Positions 36,399 to 44,471 of a stretch of DNA of 64,000 nt are shown piece by piece. The notes under the pieces were generated by a model. The model searched no databases. It was given only the letters and a program-made list of their open reading frames with translations, and was not told where the DNA came from. The translations under genes and the position numbers were made by a program. This DNA is from Chitinophaga pinensis DSM 2588. Lineage in GTDB: Bacteria; Bacteroidota; Bacteroidia; Chitinophagales; Chitinophagaceae. The stretch lies in NCBI RefSeq assembly GCF_000024005.1, contig NC_013132.1, positions 8,054,001 through 8,118,000 of the forward strand. The letters are read 5' to 3'. Position 1 is the first letter of the stretch; each line of letters starts with the position of its first letter.

Positions 36399-37583
36399 TT
36401 ATGCGTTTACTTTCTTCTTGTCTCTCGCCGGCAATACGTAGTCAAACACATCTTCAGGTGTAATCGTTTTCCCGGAAAGGATTACCAGTCGGGCTACCAC
36501 GTTACCCAGTTCACGGATATTTCCGGACCAGTTATGTTGCTGCAAAGCCTTCATGGCTTCCTTATCGATCGATTTCCTGGCCATACCATACTCCTGGCAG
36601 GCGCTGTCAAGAAAATGTTCTACCAGTGCAGGAATATCTTCCCGACGATCATTCAGGGACGGTACATGGATCAGGATCACACTAAGGCGATGGTAAAGAT
36701 CCAGACGGAAGTTTTTGTCTTCCACTTCCTTCAGCAGGTCTTTATTGGTCGCCGCTACCACACGCACATCAACACTGATCTCTTTGTCGCCACCTACACG
36801 GGTGATCTTACCTTCCTGCAGGGCTCTCAGTACTTTCGCCTGTGCGCTGAGGCTCATATCGCCAATCTCGTCCAGGAACAGTGTACCACCATTCGCCTGT
36901 TCAAATTTACCGATACGCTGTTTTACAGCAGATGTAAAGGAACCTTTTTCATGACCAAAGAGTTCGCTTTCAATAAGTTCGCTCGGGATAGCCGCACAGT
37001 TCACTTCCACGATAGGGCCGGAAGCACGGTTGCTCAGCTCATGAAGCCAGCGGGCTACCAGTTCCTTACCTACCCCGTTTTCACCGGTTACCAGTACGCG
37101 GGCATCAGTTGGCGCCACCTTTTCAATCGTTTCTTTTATTTTCAGGATGGGCGCTGAGGTCCCGATCATTTCCTGGGTTTTGTTCACTTTCCGGCGCAGG
37201 GTCTTGGTTTCTGTCACCAGGTTGGTCTTATCCATGGCGTTACGCAGGGTAATCAGCAACCTGTTAAGATCCGGCGGTTTGGAGATATAGTCGTATGCGC
37301 CTTTTTTAACTGCTTCTACGGCCGTATCGATATTGCCGTGACCTGATACCATGATAATGGGCACATCCGTATTGATTTCCCTGGCTTTTTCCAGGAATTC
37401 CAGCCCGTCCATTTTGGGCATTTTTATATCACAGAGTACGGCGTCGTACTGCTTATCCTTGAACAATTTGAAGCCTTCAGCACCATCTGCTGCTTCCTCT
37501 ACTTTGTATCCTTCATAACTCAGGATTTCGGATAGCGTTTTACGTATGCTTTTCTCATCATCAATTATCAGAATGCTGGCCAT
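36399..37583 (-). CDS. NtrC-like response regulator without GAFTGA and HTH
   Basis: 394 residues: receiver domain (1-120, phospho-acceptor Asp52 in 'AVLCDIKMPKMDG'), then an AAA+ domain (about 140-375) with Walker A 'GENGVGKE' and Walker B 'GGTLFLDEIGD'. The sigma-54-contact loop reads GSFTSA instead of GAFTGA. The protein stops at 'LVILSGKTITPEDVFDYVLP' plus a basic tail, so it has no Fis-type DNA-binding domain (NtrC proteins are usually 440-470 residues). Regulators of this shape appear widely in Bacteroidota. No histidine kinase is adjacent. It is unlikely to act as a standard enhancer-binding activator. Confidence 0.9.
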   Translation of the reverse strand: MASILIIDDEKSIRKTLSEILSYEGYKVEEAADGAEGFKLFKDKQYDAVLCDIKMPKMDGLEFLEKAREINTDVPIIMVSGHGNIDTAVEAVKKGAYDYISKPPDLNRLLITLRNAMDKTNLVTETKTLRRKVNKTQEMIGTSAPILKIKETIEKVAPTDARVLVTGENGVGKELVARWLHELSNRASGPIVEVNCAAIPSELIESELFGHEKGSFTSAVKQRIGKFEQANGGTLFLDEIGDMSLSAQAKVLRALQEGKITRVGGDKEISVDVRVVAATNKDLLKEVEDKNFRLDLYHRLSVILIHVPSLNDRREDIPALVEHFLDSACQEYGMARKSIDKEAMKALQQHNWSGNIRELGNVVARLVILSGKTITPEDVFDYVLPARDKKKVNA

Positions 37584-37750
37584 ATCATTATTTTAGTGAA
37601 CAACGAACAAAATTACGGCAAAATACTTGATCGTAGACAAGATAACAAATGCTGTTAAACCCGGTTATTTGTCTACAGTCCTTATGGACTTTCGACATTA
37701 ATACGTAATTTCAATGATCGTTTTCCCTCAATCCTGTAATTCACTTGGAT

Positions 37751-38566
37751 ATGCAACAACTTTTAGAAGAATTAAGGCGGAGACACCAGTTGGCTGCGGC
37801 TACTGCTTATCCTCCTACCAGTGCGGTGAACGACTTTGCCAACAACTTTATAAACTGGCTTTTTCCGGAATACACCGGAAAAGTGATGTCTGATATTGTA
37901 TTACTGGAAGAATACGCGCATATGTTGCAGGGTGAACTGCAGCATATGTTGTCGCCGATGCAACAGCAACTGCCTGCTCCTGCAGAAGAACTAAGCCGTC
38001 AGTTCATGGACCAGGCAGCCGTTATCTATGACGCCTTACAGAAAGATGCAGAAGCTATCTATAAAGGCGATCCTGCGGCCACCTGCATGTATGAAGTCAT
38101 CAGGGCTTATCCGGGCTTTTATGCCATCGCATTCTACCGTATTGCACACGCGCTTCATCAGCTGAAGATACCGCTGTTGCCCCGTATGATCACAGAACGG
38201 GCGCATAGCTGTACAGGCATCGATATACATCCGGCAGCGGTTATCGCGCCGTATTTCTGCATCGACCATGGTACCGGCATCGTCATCGGAGAAACGACCG
38301 TCATCGGCTCCAATGTCAAACTATATCAGGGTGTGACACTGGGCGCATTGAGCGTGGACAAGGACATGGCCCGCAGCAAACGCCATCCTACCATTGAAGA
38401 TCATGTTATTATATATGCCGGCGCCACCATTCTGGGCGGCGATACCGTGGTAGGACACCATAGCATTATTGGTGGTAATGTATGGCTTATTAAAAGTACT
38501 GCCCCCTTCAGCCGGATCTATTACCGGGCTGACGGCAGTGTTAACGTAGTAGAAAATAGTTATTAA
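37751..38566 (+). CDS. cysE: Serine O-acetyltransferase
   Basis: About 271 residues from ATG 37751 (a TTG at 37745 is also in frame). Makes O-acetylserine from serine and acetyl-CoA, the first step of cysteine synthesis. The helical N-terminus (1-130) precedes left-handed beta-helix hexapeptide repeats ('VIAPYFCIDHGTGIVIGETT', 'VIGSNVKLYQGVTLGAL') with catalytic His in DHGTG. The stop codon directly abuts the ATG of cysM (TAA ATG with no spacer), so translation is probably coupled. Confidence 0.95.
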   Translation: MQQLLEELRRRHQLAAATAYPPTSAVNDFANNFINWLFPEYTGKVMSDIVLLEEYAHMLQGELQHMLSPMQQQLPAPAEELSRQFMDQAAVIYDALQKDAEAIYKGDPAATCMYEVIRAYPGFYAIAFYRIAHALHQLKIPLLPRMITERAHSCTGIDIHPAAVIAPYFCIDHGTGIVIGETTVIGSNVKLYQGVTLGALSVDKDMARSKRHPTIEDHVIIYAGATILGGDTVVGHHSIIGGNVWLIKSTAPFSRIYYRADGSVNVVENSY

Positions 38567-39451
38567 ATGCATTCGATATTAGATCTTGTTGGTAATACCC
38601 CAATGGTGGCGCTTAAAAGTATCAGCGCCAATCCGGATGTTACTATTTATGCAAAACTGGAAGGAAATAACCCGGGAGGAAGTGTGAAGGACAGAGCCGC
38701 CTATGGTATGATCAAAGGCGCATTAGACAGAGGAGAGATCAAACCGGGTATCAAACTGATCGAGGCCACCAGCGGTAATACAGGTATTGCCCTGGCCATG
38801 ATCGCCAGCCTTTTTGGTGTGGAAATAGAACTGGTCATGCCGGAAGACGCTACCAGGGAAAGGGTGCTGACTATGGAAGCCTTCGGCGCGAAAGTGGTAC
38901 TGACTCCCAAAGATGCCTCTATGGAAGGATCCATCGATTATGCCAATGAGCAGGTGGCAAAGGGGGGTTATCATATGCTGAACCAGTTTGCCAATCCGGA
39001 CAACTACGGTATGCACTACAAAACTACCGGCCCGGAAATATGGCGGGATACCCACCATGGCGTTACACACTTTGTCAGCGCAATGGGTACCACCGGCACT
39101 ATTATGGGGGTATCCAAATACCTGAAAGAGCAAAACAACGATATACAGATCGTAGGTTGTCAGCCGACTGACGGCAGTAAGATCCCGGGTATCCGGAAAT
39201 GGCCGGAAGCCTATCTGCCTAAGATCTTTGACCGCTCCAGGGTAGACCGTATCATGGATATTTCTGAGGAAGAAGCAAAAGCCATGACCCGCCGGCTGGC
39301 AAAAGATGAAGGCATCTTCTGTGGTATGAGCAGCGGCGGCGCAGTATCTGCGGCAGAACGCATCTCCAGAGAACTGGACAAAGGGGTGCTGGTGTGTATT
39401 ATTTGTGACAGAGGAGATAGGTATTTATCGTCTGACCTGTTTGGGAATTAG
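38567..39451 (+). CDS. cysM: Cysteine synthase (O-acetylserine sulfhydrylase B)
   Basis: 294 residues, PLP enzyme that turns O-acetylserine and sulfide or thiosulfate into cysteine. The PLP Lys is in 'NPGGSVKDRAAYGM'; the substrate-binding loop is 'EATSGNTGIALAM'; the phosphate-binding Gly loop is around 'SAMGTTGTIMG'. Length and 'KIPGIRKWPEAYLPKIF' favour CysM over CysK. It forms a two-gene unit with cysE. Its TAG stop lies inside the first heptamer of repeat element 2, so the last codons (GGG AAT TAG) derive in part from the repeat. Confidence 0.94.
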   Translation: MHSILDLVGNTPMVALKSISANPDVTIYAKLEGNNPGGSVKDRAAYGMIKGALDRGEIKPGIKLIEATSGNTGIALAMIASLFGVEIELVMPEDATRERVLTMEAFGAKVVLTPKDASMEGSIDYANEQVAKGGYHMLNQFANPDNYGMHYKTTGPEIWRDTHHGVTHFVSAMGTTGTIMGVSKYLKEQNNDIQIVGCQPTDGSKIPGIRKWPEAYLPKIFDRSRVDRIMDISEEEAKAMTRRLAKDEGIFCGMSSGGAVSAAERISRELDKGVLVCIICDRGDRYLSSDLFGN

Positions 39452-39649
39452 GAATTAAGAATTAAGAATTAAGAATTAAGAATTAAGAATTAAGAATTAA
39501 GAATTAAGAATTGAAATGCAGCGGAGATCGCTGCGGATCATCATAAAACACAAAAAAGAAAGCGGCATTTTAATAAAGTGCCGTTTTCTTTTTGCTAAAG
39601 ACTCCTGGAGCAATTCTTAATTTTTAATTCTTAATTCTTAATTGAAATT
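39445..39649. repeat. Composite heptamer/hairpin intergenic element, copy 2
   Basis: Ten tandem 7-bp units 39445-39514: GAATTAG, eight exact GAATTAA, GAATTGA. Then a terminator-like hairpin (about 39552-39570 with 39576-39594, core AAGCGGCA/TGCCGTTT) and a reverse array of TTAATTC-type units at 39611-39649. The cysM stop codon is within the first unit. Confidence 0.88.
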
Positions 39650-39707
39650 ACATAAAAGCGCAAGGCCGTCCTGATAATCAGAACGGCCTTGCGCTTTTAT
39701 GTAATTT
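39645..39707. terminator. Terminator of pdhB, 31-bp inverted repeat
   Basis: 39645-39675 is the near-perfect reverse complement of 39677-39707 (one G:U), core CGCAAGGCCGT, 2 bp after the pdhB stop. A/T runs at both ends make it bidirectional. It overlaps the end of the right heptamer array. Confidence 0.85.
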
Positions 39708-39709
39708 CC

Positions 39710-40693
39710 TTACTTCTTCATGTACATTACTTCTTTCACCAGTTTCACGGTGCGTTCAACGTCTGGCAGGTAACCCTTTACCAGGTTCGGCGCATAGTGC
39801 ATTGGTGCATCAGCTGCAGTGATACGACGGATCGGAGCATCCAGGTAGTCGAAACCTTCCTTCTGGATACGGTAAGAGATCTCAGAAGAAACGCTGGCGA
39901 ATGGCCACTGTTCTTCAACGATCACCAGACGGTTGGTTTTCTTAACAGATTCCAGGATAGTGAACCAGTCCAGCGGACGGATCGTACGCAGGTCGATTAC
40001 TTCAGCCTCGATACCTTCTTTAGCCAGTTCTTCAGCAGCACTCAGCGCAACTTTCATCATTTTGTTGAAAGAAACGATGGTTACGTCTTTACCAGCACGT
40101 TTGATATCTGCTTTACCGATTGGAATGATGTATTCTTCTTCAGGAACATCACCCATATCGCCATAACCTACCTCGCTTTCCATGAAAACAACCGGATCGT
40201 TATCACGGATAGCTGCTTTCAGGAGACCTTTACCATCATATGGGTTAGATACTGATATAACTTTTAAACCCGGGATGTTCGCATAGTAGCTTTCGAAGGC
40301 AGTGGAGTGCTGTGCACCCAGCTGACCTGCGGAACCGTTCGGTCCACGGAAAACGATAGGACAACCTACCTGTCCACCACTCATTGCCAGCATTTTAGAA
40401 GCTGTATTCAGGATCTGGTCCAGTGCCAGTACGGCGAAGTTCCAAGTCATAAATTCAACGATCGGGCGAAGACCATTCTGTGCTGCACCAACAGCGATAG
40501 CAGTGAAACCCAGCTCGGCGATGGGAGTATCTATTACTCTCTTAGGGCCAAACTCATCCAGCATTCCCTGGCTAACTTTGTAGGCTCCATTGTATTCTGC
40601 TACTTCCTCTCCCATCAGGAAAACGCGATCGTCACGGCGCATTTCTTCCTGCATGGCTTCTCGTAAGGCTTGTCTGAAAGCTATCTGACGCAT
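39710..40693 (-). CDS. pdhB: Pyruvate dehydrogenase E1 component, beta subunit
   Basis: 327 residues, the C-terminal transketolase-like half of the heterotetrameric E1 that feeds pyruvate carbon to the dihydrolipoyl acetyltransferase. Thiamine-pyrophosphate-pocket motifs are visible: '[20 protein letters not shown]', '[20 protein letters not shown]' and '[18 protein letters not shown]'. It ends in '[11 protein letters not shown]'. The alpha subunit and E2 are not adjacent. Branched-chain 2-oxoacid E1 beta is a close alternative; the FRGPNG segment and overall pattern favour pyruvate. Confidence 0.9.
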   Translation of the reverse strand: MRQIAFRQALREAMQEEMRRDDRVFLMGEEVAEYNGAYKVSQGMLDEFGPKRVIDTPIAELGFTAIAVGAAQNGLRPIVEFMTWNFAVLALDQILNTASKMLAMSGGQVGCPIVFRGPNGSAGQLGAQHSTAFESYYANIPGLKVISVSNPYDGKGLLKAAIRDNDPVVFMESEVGYGDMGDVPEEEYIIPIGKADIKRAGKDVTIVSFNKMMKVALSAAEELAKEGIEAEVIDLRTIRPLDWFTILESVKKTNRLVIVEEQWPFASVSSEISYRIQKEGFDYLDAPIRRITAADAPMHYAPNLVKGYLPDVERTVKLVKEVMYMKK

Positions 40694-40879
40694 GCTGTTA
40701 CTCTTAAAGTTTGAAAGTTAATTGCCTCATTTATATTAAGGCAGGGGCAAAATTATCGTTTGTTGTTGAAAAAGCAAAGGAAAAGTTCGAAGGAAGGCCT
40801 TTCAGATTTTAAATACTATATATAAAATATTGTATATATTAGCAGGAACACTGCCTGTTATAAGTTAATATCCTATCCT

Positions 40880-41518
40880 ATGTTTACGATCACAGTCCTT
40901 TGTATCTGTTTTCTGGCGGCCATCTCGTTTAAGATCAAAAAGGTAAAAGCACCTTTAATCACCGGTCTGATCTGGTATTTTCACCTGGCCATGTGCGTAT
41001 TTTCCATCCTGTGCGTCCTCCTGCTGATCAGCGGTTATGGATTCAAGGGCACCTATACGGAAAGAGTATTTTTCACTTTATATGGCGGCTCCGGCATCCT
41101 GTTATATGGCCTGACACCCAAAGAAGTATCCGGAAAATGGGTCTATCTGTGTTCTTTTTACGGTTTTCCCTTTGTGCTGCTCTTTGGTCTGCTGCTCCCT
41201 CCATTACGGATCCTTACCATGATCACCGGTATGGGACTACTGTCTGACGGAGACCTGAAACGCTACCAGATTGATGATGATTATGCCATACAGACCAAAT
41301 CCATAGATATCGTATCCCGTTATCCCAGCTATAGCCTGATCGAAGATAAATACTGGCTGTTTGAAAAGATCTCCGGCGATGTGATCAAACCGGAAGGGCA
41401 ACCGGCAGCTTTTAAATCAGAGAGAGCAGGAGCGGATAGCGTAAGGTTGTTTATTAGTTTAGTGGATGAGGTGGATAATAGAAAGAAGTTAGATACGACG
41501 ATCTCGCTGAGGAATTAA
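40880..41518 (+). CDS. Membrane protein of unknown function
   Basis: 212 residues with four hydrophobic segments in the first 125 residues: 'TVLCICFLAAISF', 'FHLAMCVFSILCVLLLISGY', 'FTLYGGSGILLYGL' and 'FYGFPFVLLFGLLLPPL'. A soluble C-terminal domain of about 85 residues follows ('YAIQTKSIDIVSRYPSYSLI'). No family recognised. Its TAA stop falls inside the first GAATTAA unit of repeat element 3, so the true C-terminus may have been truncated or altered by the repeat. Upstream 40811-40840 holds a small AT-rich inverted repeat, possibly part of its promoter. Confidence 0.7.
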   Translation: MFTITVLCICFLAAISFKIKKVKAPLITGLIWYFHLAMCVFSILCVLLLISGYGFKGTYTERVFFTLYGGSGILLYGLTPKEVSGKWVYLCSFYGFPFVLLFGLLLPPLRILTMITGMGLLSDGDLKRYQIDDDYAIQTKSIDIVSRYPSYSLIEDKYWLFEKISGDVIKPEGQPAAFKSERAGADSVRLFISLVDEVDNRKKLDTTISLRN

Positions 41519-41751
41519 GAATTAAGAATTAAGAATTAAGAATTAAGAATTAAGAATTAGTGCGAAGATCAGTATGGATAAAATATTGATATCCAAATGA
41601 ATTTGATCATAAAAAGAGAAAGGCGTCCTCAACTAGTAGGACGCCTTTCTCTTTTTATAGTTTTATGCCGCTGTTGACAATATTCTGTTTATCAGAACTT
41701 TGCCCGGCAGCAATTCTTAATTCTTAATTCCTAATTCCTAATTCTTAATTG
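41512..41751. repeat. Composite heptamer/hairpin intergenic element, copy 3
   Basis: Left array: six exact GAATTAA units plus GAATTAG (41512-41560). Centre: 19-bp perfect-stem terminator 41611-41629 with 41638-41656 (core AAAGGCGTCCT). Right array: reverse units TTAATTC/CTAATTC at 41711-41751. The stops of both flanking genes lie inside the arrays; the last codons of the thiolase (Ile-Lys-Asn-stop) are read from the right array. Confidence 0.9.
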
Positions 41752-42916
41752 CCTCAATCACGATCGCACTCGCTCCTCCTCCCCCGTTACAAATACCAGC
41801 CACGCCATAACGGGCATTATGCTGATTGAGGATAGAACTGAGCGTTACCACAATACGTGCGCCGCTACAGCCAATAGGATGACCCAGCGAAACGGCTCCT
41901 CCCCATACATTCACTTTATCCTCAGGAATACCCAGATCCCGTTCATTTGCAATCGGTACGCAGGAAAATGCCTCGTTGATTTCCACAAAGTCCATATCCG
42001 CTACCGTCAGTTTTGCCTTTTCCAGTGCTTTGGTTACCGCTTTTACCGGTGTGGTAGTAAACCATTCAGGCGCCTGAGAAGCATCCGCAAAGCTAATGAT
42101 CTTCGCCAGTGGCTTCAGACCCAGTTCTTTCAGTTTCTCGCCGCTTACCAGTAATACCGCGGCAGCACCATCATTCAGATTAGAAGCATTGGCAGCAGTG
42201 ATCGTACCATCTTTCTGGAAAGTAGGCTTGAGCGTAGGGATCTTATCGAAGTTCACTTTTTTATAATCCTCGTCTTCCGCTACTGTAACCACCTGTTTGC
42301 CAGGCACTTCAACAGGCACTATCTCATTTTTGAAATATCCTTTTTCGGTAGCCTCGGCAGACCTTTTATAACTCTGGATAGCGTAAGCATCCTGCTCTTC
42401 ACGGGTGATCTTATATTCTGTCACACAAAGCTCTGCTGCGTTGCCCATGTGAAAATCCTTGTAAGGATCCCACAGACCATCCCTGATAATGCCGTCAGTC
42501 ACAGCGCCATGTCCCAGTCTATAGCCATTACGGGCTTTATCCAGATAATAAGGTACATTACTCATACTTTCCATACCGCCGGCCACAACTACGTCATTAT
42601 CACCGGAAAGGATGCTTTGTGCGCCTAACATAATGGCTTTCATACCAGAAGCGCAAACTTTATTGACAGTCGTACAAGGAACATTGTTCGGAATACCAGC
42701 GTAAATACTCGCCTGATTGGCAGGAGCCTGTCCAAGGTTGGCACTGAGCACATTCCCCATATATACCTCGTTGACCGCAGTTGCCGGTACACCCGCTTTT
42801 TCAAGTACTGCTTTCATAACGATAGATCCCAGTTGTGTCGCAGACAGGGCTGACAGTGCGCCGTTAAAAGAACCAATGGGGGTACGCACTGCTGAAACTA
42901 TAAATACTTCTTTCAT
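41738..42916 (-). CDS. Acetyl-CoA C-acetyltransferase (thiolase)
   Basis: 392 residues. Condenses two acetyl-CoA to acetoacetyl-CoA or the reverse. Active-site Cys88 is in 'NKVCASGMKAIML', the second His in 'SLGHPIGCSGARIV' and the C-terminal Cys in 'GICNGGGGASAIVIE', in the order typical of biosynthetic thiolases. The N-terminus 'VFIVSAVRTPIGSFNGALS' is canonical. Its 3' end runs into heptamer repeat element 3, so the last four codons come from the repeat. Confidence 0.94.
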   Translation of the reverse strand: MKEVFIVSAVRTPIGSFNGALSALSATQLGSIVMKAVLEKAGVPATAVNEVYMGNVLSANLGQAPANQASIYAGIPNNVPCTTVNKVCASGMKAIMLGAQSILSGDNDVVVAGGMESMSNVPYYLDKARNGYRLGHGAVTDGIIRDGLWDPYKDFHMGNAAELCVTEYKITREEQDAYAIQSYKRSAEATEKGYFKNEIVPVEVPGKQVVTVAEDEDYKKVNFDKIPTLKPTFQKDGTITAANASNLNDGAAAVLLVSGEKLKELGLKPLAKIISFADASQAPEWFTTTPVKAVTKALEKAKLTVADMDFVEINEAFSCVPIANERDLGIPEDKVNVWGGAVSLGHPIGCSGARIVVTLSSILNQHNARYGVAGICNGGGGASAIVIEAIKN

Positions 42917-42989
42917 CCGTATAAATTTAAGTCTCGCCAGGTGGCGGGGCTGTTAAGATTGTTTGGTTTTCACCAAATATAACGGAATT

Positions 42990-43646
42990 TCAGAAACGGT
43001 AGCCCAGCTTAAACCCAAATGCGAACTGCGGATTGAATCCATCTTCGTCAATGCGGAAAAAGGGACGTCCCCACGATTCAGTATAATATGATTCATTGGG
43101 CGTCGTACGACGATGCCGTAATCCGACACCAACGTACATATCCATTACAACACGTCCCTTTGCGCCAAAATAACGCTGTAAACCTATATTAGCTGATCCC
43201 GCATAAACGCTCTTCTCATATTTTTGCGGTAGAGGCTCAACATTCGGATACGGCATTACATAGTGAATATCTTCGTAGCTGGTCTTTTTATAAGTGCCCA
43301 TCAGACTCAGATAGAAACTACGGTGCTGATTGCGCCACCACGATGGAAAGATCTTTATCTCCGGTCTGATACGAAAACCTCGTCTGTCCTCTTCATAGCT
43401 GTCATAAAACGTGTACAAAACGGCTGTAACTTCTGCTCCGATGGCGACGCTTTCAGACAAACGGTATTCCAGTCCCCAGGTAGGTCCACCTTCCGGCTCT
43501 GTTAATGAACTGAGCGTCGTATTTAATAGGACGCCCTTCTGACTGTATGTCTTTTTATCCCCGGTTTTCTCTTCTTTTTTCTCCTGTGCGAATGCAATAC
43601 CAGCGATAAACAGTATAGAAATTGCTAACAGTACATGTTTTTTCAT
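42990..43646 (-). CDS. Outer membrane barrel-like protein, paralogue A
   Basis: 218 residues with signal peptide ('HVLLAISILFIAGIAFA') followed by a Lys/Glu-rich stretch. The body has beta-rich repeats with 'GLEYRLSESVAIGAEV', 'RIRPEIKIFPSWWRNQHRSF' and 'DMYVGVGLRHRR', ending 'GFKLGYRF', a terminal Phe typical of outer membrane barrels. It is clearly related to the gene 30 bp upstream (residues 'YVRPEIRYYL', 'EAYVGLGLKYRK', 'GLKIGYRF'). A run of nine C lies 13-21 nt before its start on the coding strand. Function unknown. Confidence 0.75.
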   Translation of the reverse strand: MKKHVLLAISILFIAGIAFAQEKKEEKTGDKKTYSQKGVLLNTTLSSLTEPEGGPTWGLEYRLSESVAIGAEVTAVLYTFYDSYEEDRRGFRIRPEIKIFPSWWRNQHRSFYLSLMGTYKKTSYEDIHYVMPYPNVEPLPQKYEKSVYAGSANIGLQRYFGAKGRVVMDMYVGVGLRHRRTTPNESYYTESWGRPFFRIDEDGFNPQFAFGFKLGYRF

Positions 43647-43658
43647 AAGGAAATATTT

Positions 43659-43667
43659 GGGGGGGGG
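43659..43667 (-). repeat. C9 homopolymer upstream of an outer membrane gene
   Basis: Nine consecutive C on the coding (minus) strand, 13-21 nt before the ATG at 43646, between two barrel genes. Tracts of this kind are prone to slippage; here it lies in the untranslated leader, so length changes could alter translation or promoter spacing. Confidence 0.6.
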
Positions 43668-43676
43668 AATGTTATA

Positions 43677-44471
43677 TCAGAAGCGATAACCTATTTTCAA
43701 TCCTACAGGAAAAGCGCCATCCCATATGTTATTCCTGTCAGGCGCATCATCGAAGTTATAATTCCTGTCTTCCAGATAACTGTTCGGTGGCACCGGCCTG
43801 TCATAGGTAAACTTCCTGTATTTCAACCCAAGACCTACATATGCTTCAAACACGATCCGGTGATTGTTGCCAAAGAAGGTCTGGAAACCAACCTTGCTAT
43901 CTGTTCCGAACATTTCTTTGGTCTTGCCATAAGTGGATAGTTGTTCGTAGTCGGCACTTCCATCTCTGGGATCAACGTTCATTTTTACGATACGCTCTTC
44001 ATAGAAACTAACTTTCCTGTAAAAGAAATCCTGTGAAAAGAATAAGCGATGTTTGCCGTGTTTTCCTGAAAGGTAATACCTGATCTCAGGACGCACATAA
44101 TACCCTTTAGCTTTCGGTGTAAACTGTCCACGCATATCATACAGTTTCTTTTCGTCGATGAAGATCCAGCCGCCTTCCACCAGAACGCCCCAATCTGGGC
44201 GAAAACGATATTCAATAGCAGCTGAGATACCACCATCAGGATGATGCAGGGTCAGCAGATTGCTGCTCACTCTCCATCCTGTCAGAATAGAATCAGGGAG
44301 CGGCCTGGCTTTCTTTTCATCTCTTGCATCATTGTGTGTTCTATGTGCATATGATACGAGATGTGTGGTAATGCCAGGTTCACCACCCTTATCTTCAGGT
44401 TTCTTTTTATTTTGACCCATTGCAGCTATCGCAATGAGCAAACAGACAAATACAGTGTATAGGTGCTTCAT
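43677..44471 (-). CDS. Outer membrane barrel-like protein, paralogue B
   Basis: 264 residues with signal peptide ('HLYTVFVCLLIAIAAMGQ'), then a charged KKKPEDKG stretch, and a beta-rich body with 'GGISAAIEYRFRPDWGVLVE', 'YYVRPEIRYYLSGKHGKH' and 'FEAYVGLGLKYRKFTY', ending in 'VGLKIGYRF'. It is related to paralogue A downstream. Its ATG overlaps the stop codon of the LVIVD lipoprotein gene by one base (TAATG type), so the three genes form a translationally coupled operon. Confidence 0.75.
   Translation of the reverse strand: MKHLYTVFVCLLIAIAAMGQNKKKPEDKGGEPGITTHLVSYAHRTHNDARDEKKARPLPDSILTGWRVSSNLLTLHHPDGGISAAIEYRFRPDWGVLVEGGWIFIDEKKLYDMRGQFTPKAKGYYVRPEIRYYLSGKHGKHRLFFSQDFFYRKVSFYEERIVKMNVDPRDGSADYEQLSTYGKTKEMFGTDSKVGFQTFFGNNHRIVFEAYVGLGLKYRKFTYDRPVPPNSYLEDRNYNFDDAPDRNNIWDGAFPVGLKIGYRF

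Noticed and set aside
36378..37157. 259-residue open frame on + antisense to the response regulator
   Set aside because: Shadow of the AAA+ domain gene; composition is typical of reverse-strand translation and no start context or motif supports it.
39445..39514. GAATTAA heptamers considered as a CRISPR array
   Set aside because: Units are 7 bp with no spacers and no cas genes nearby; it is a simple tandem repeat.
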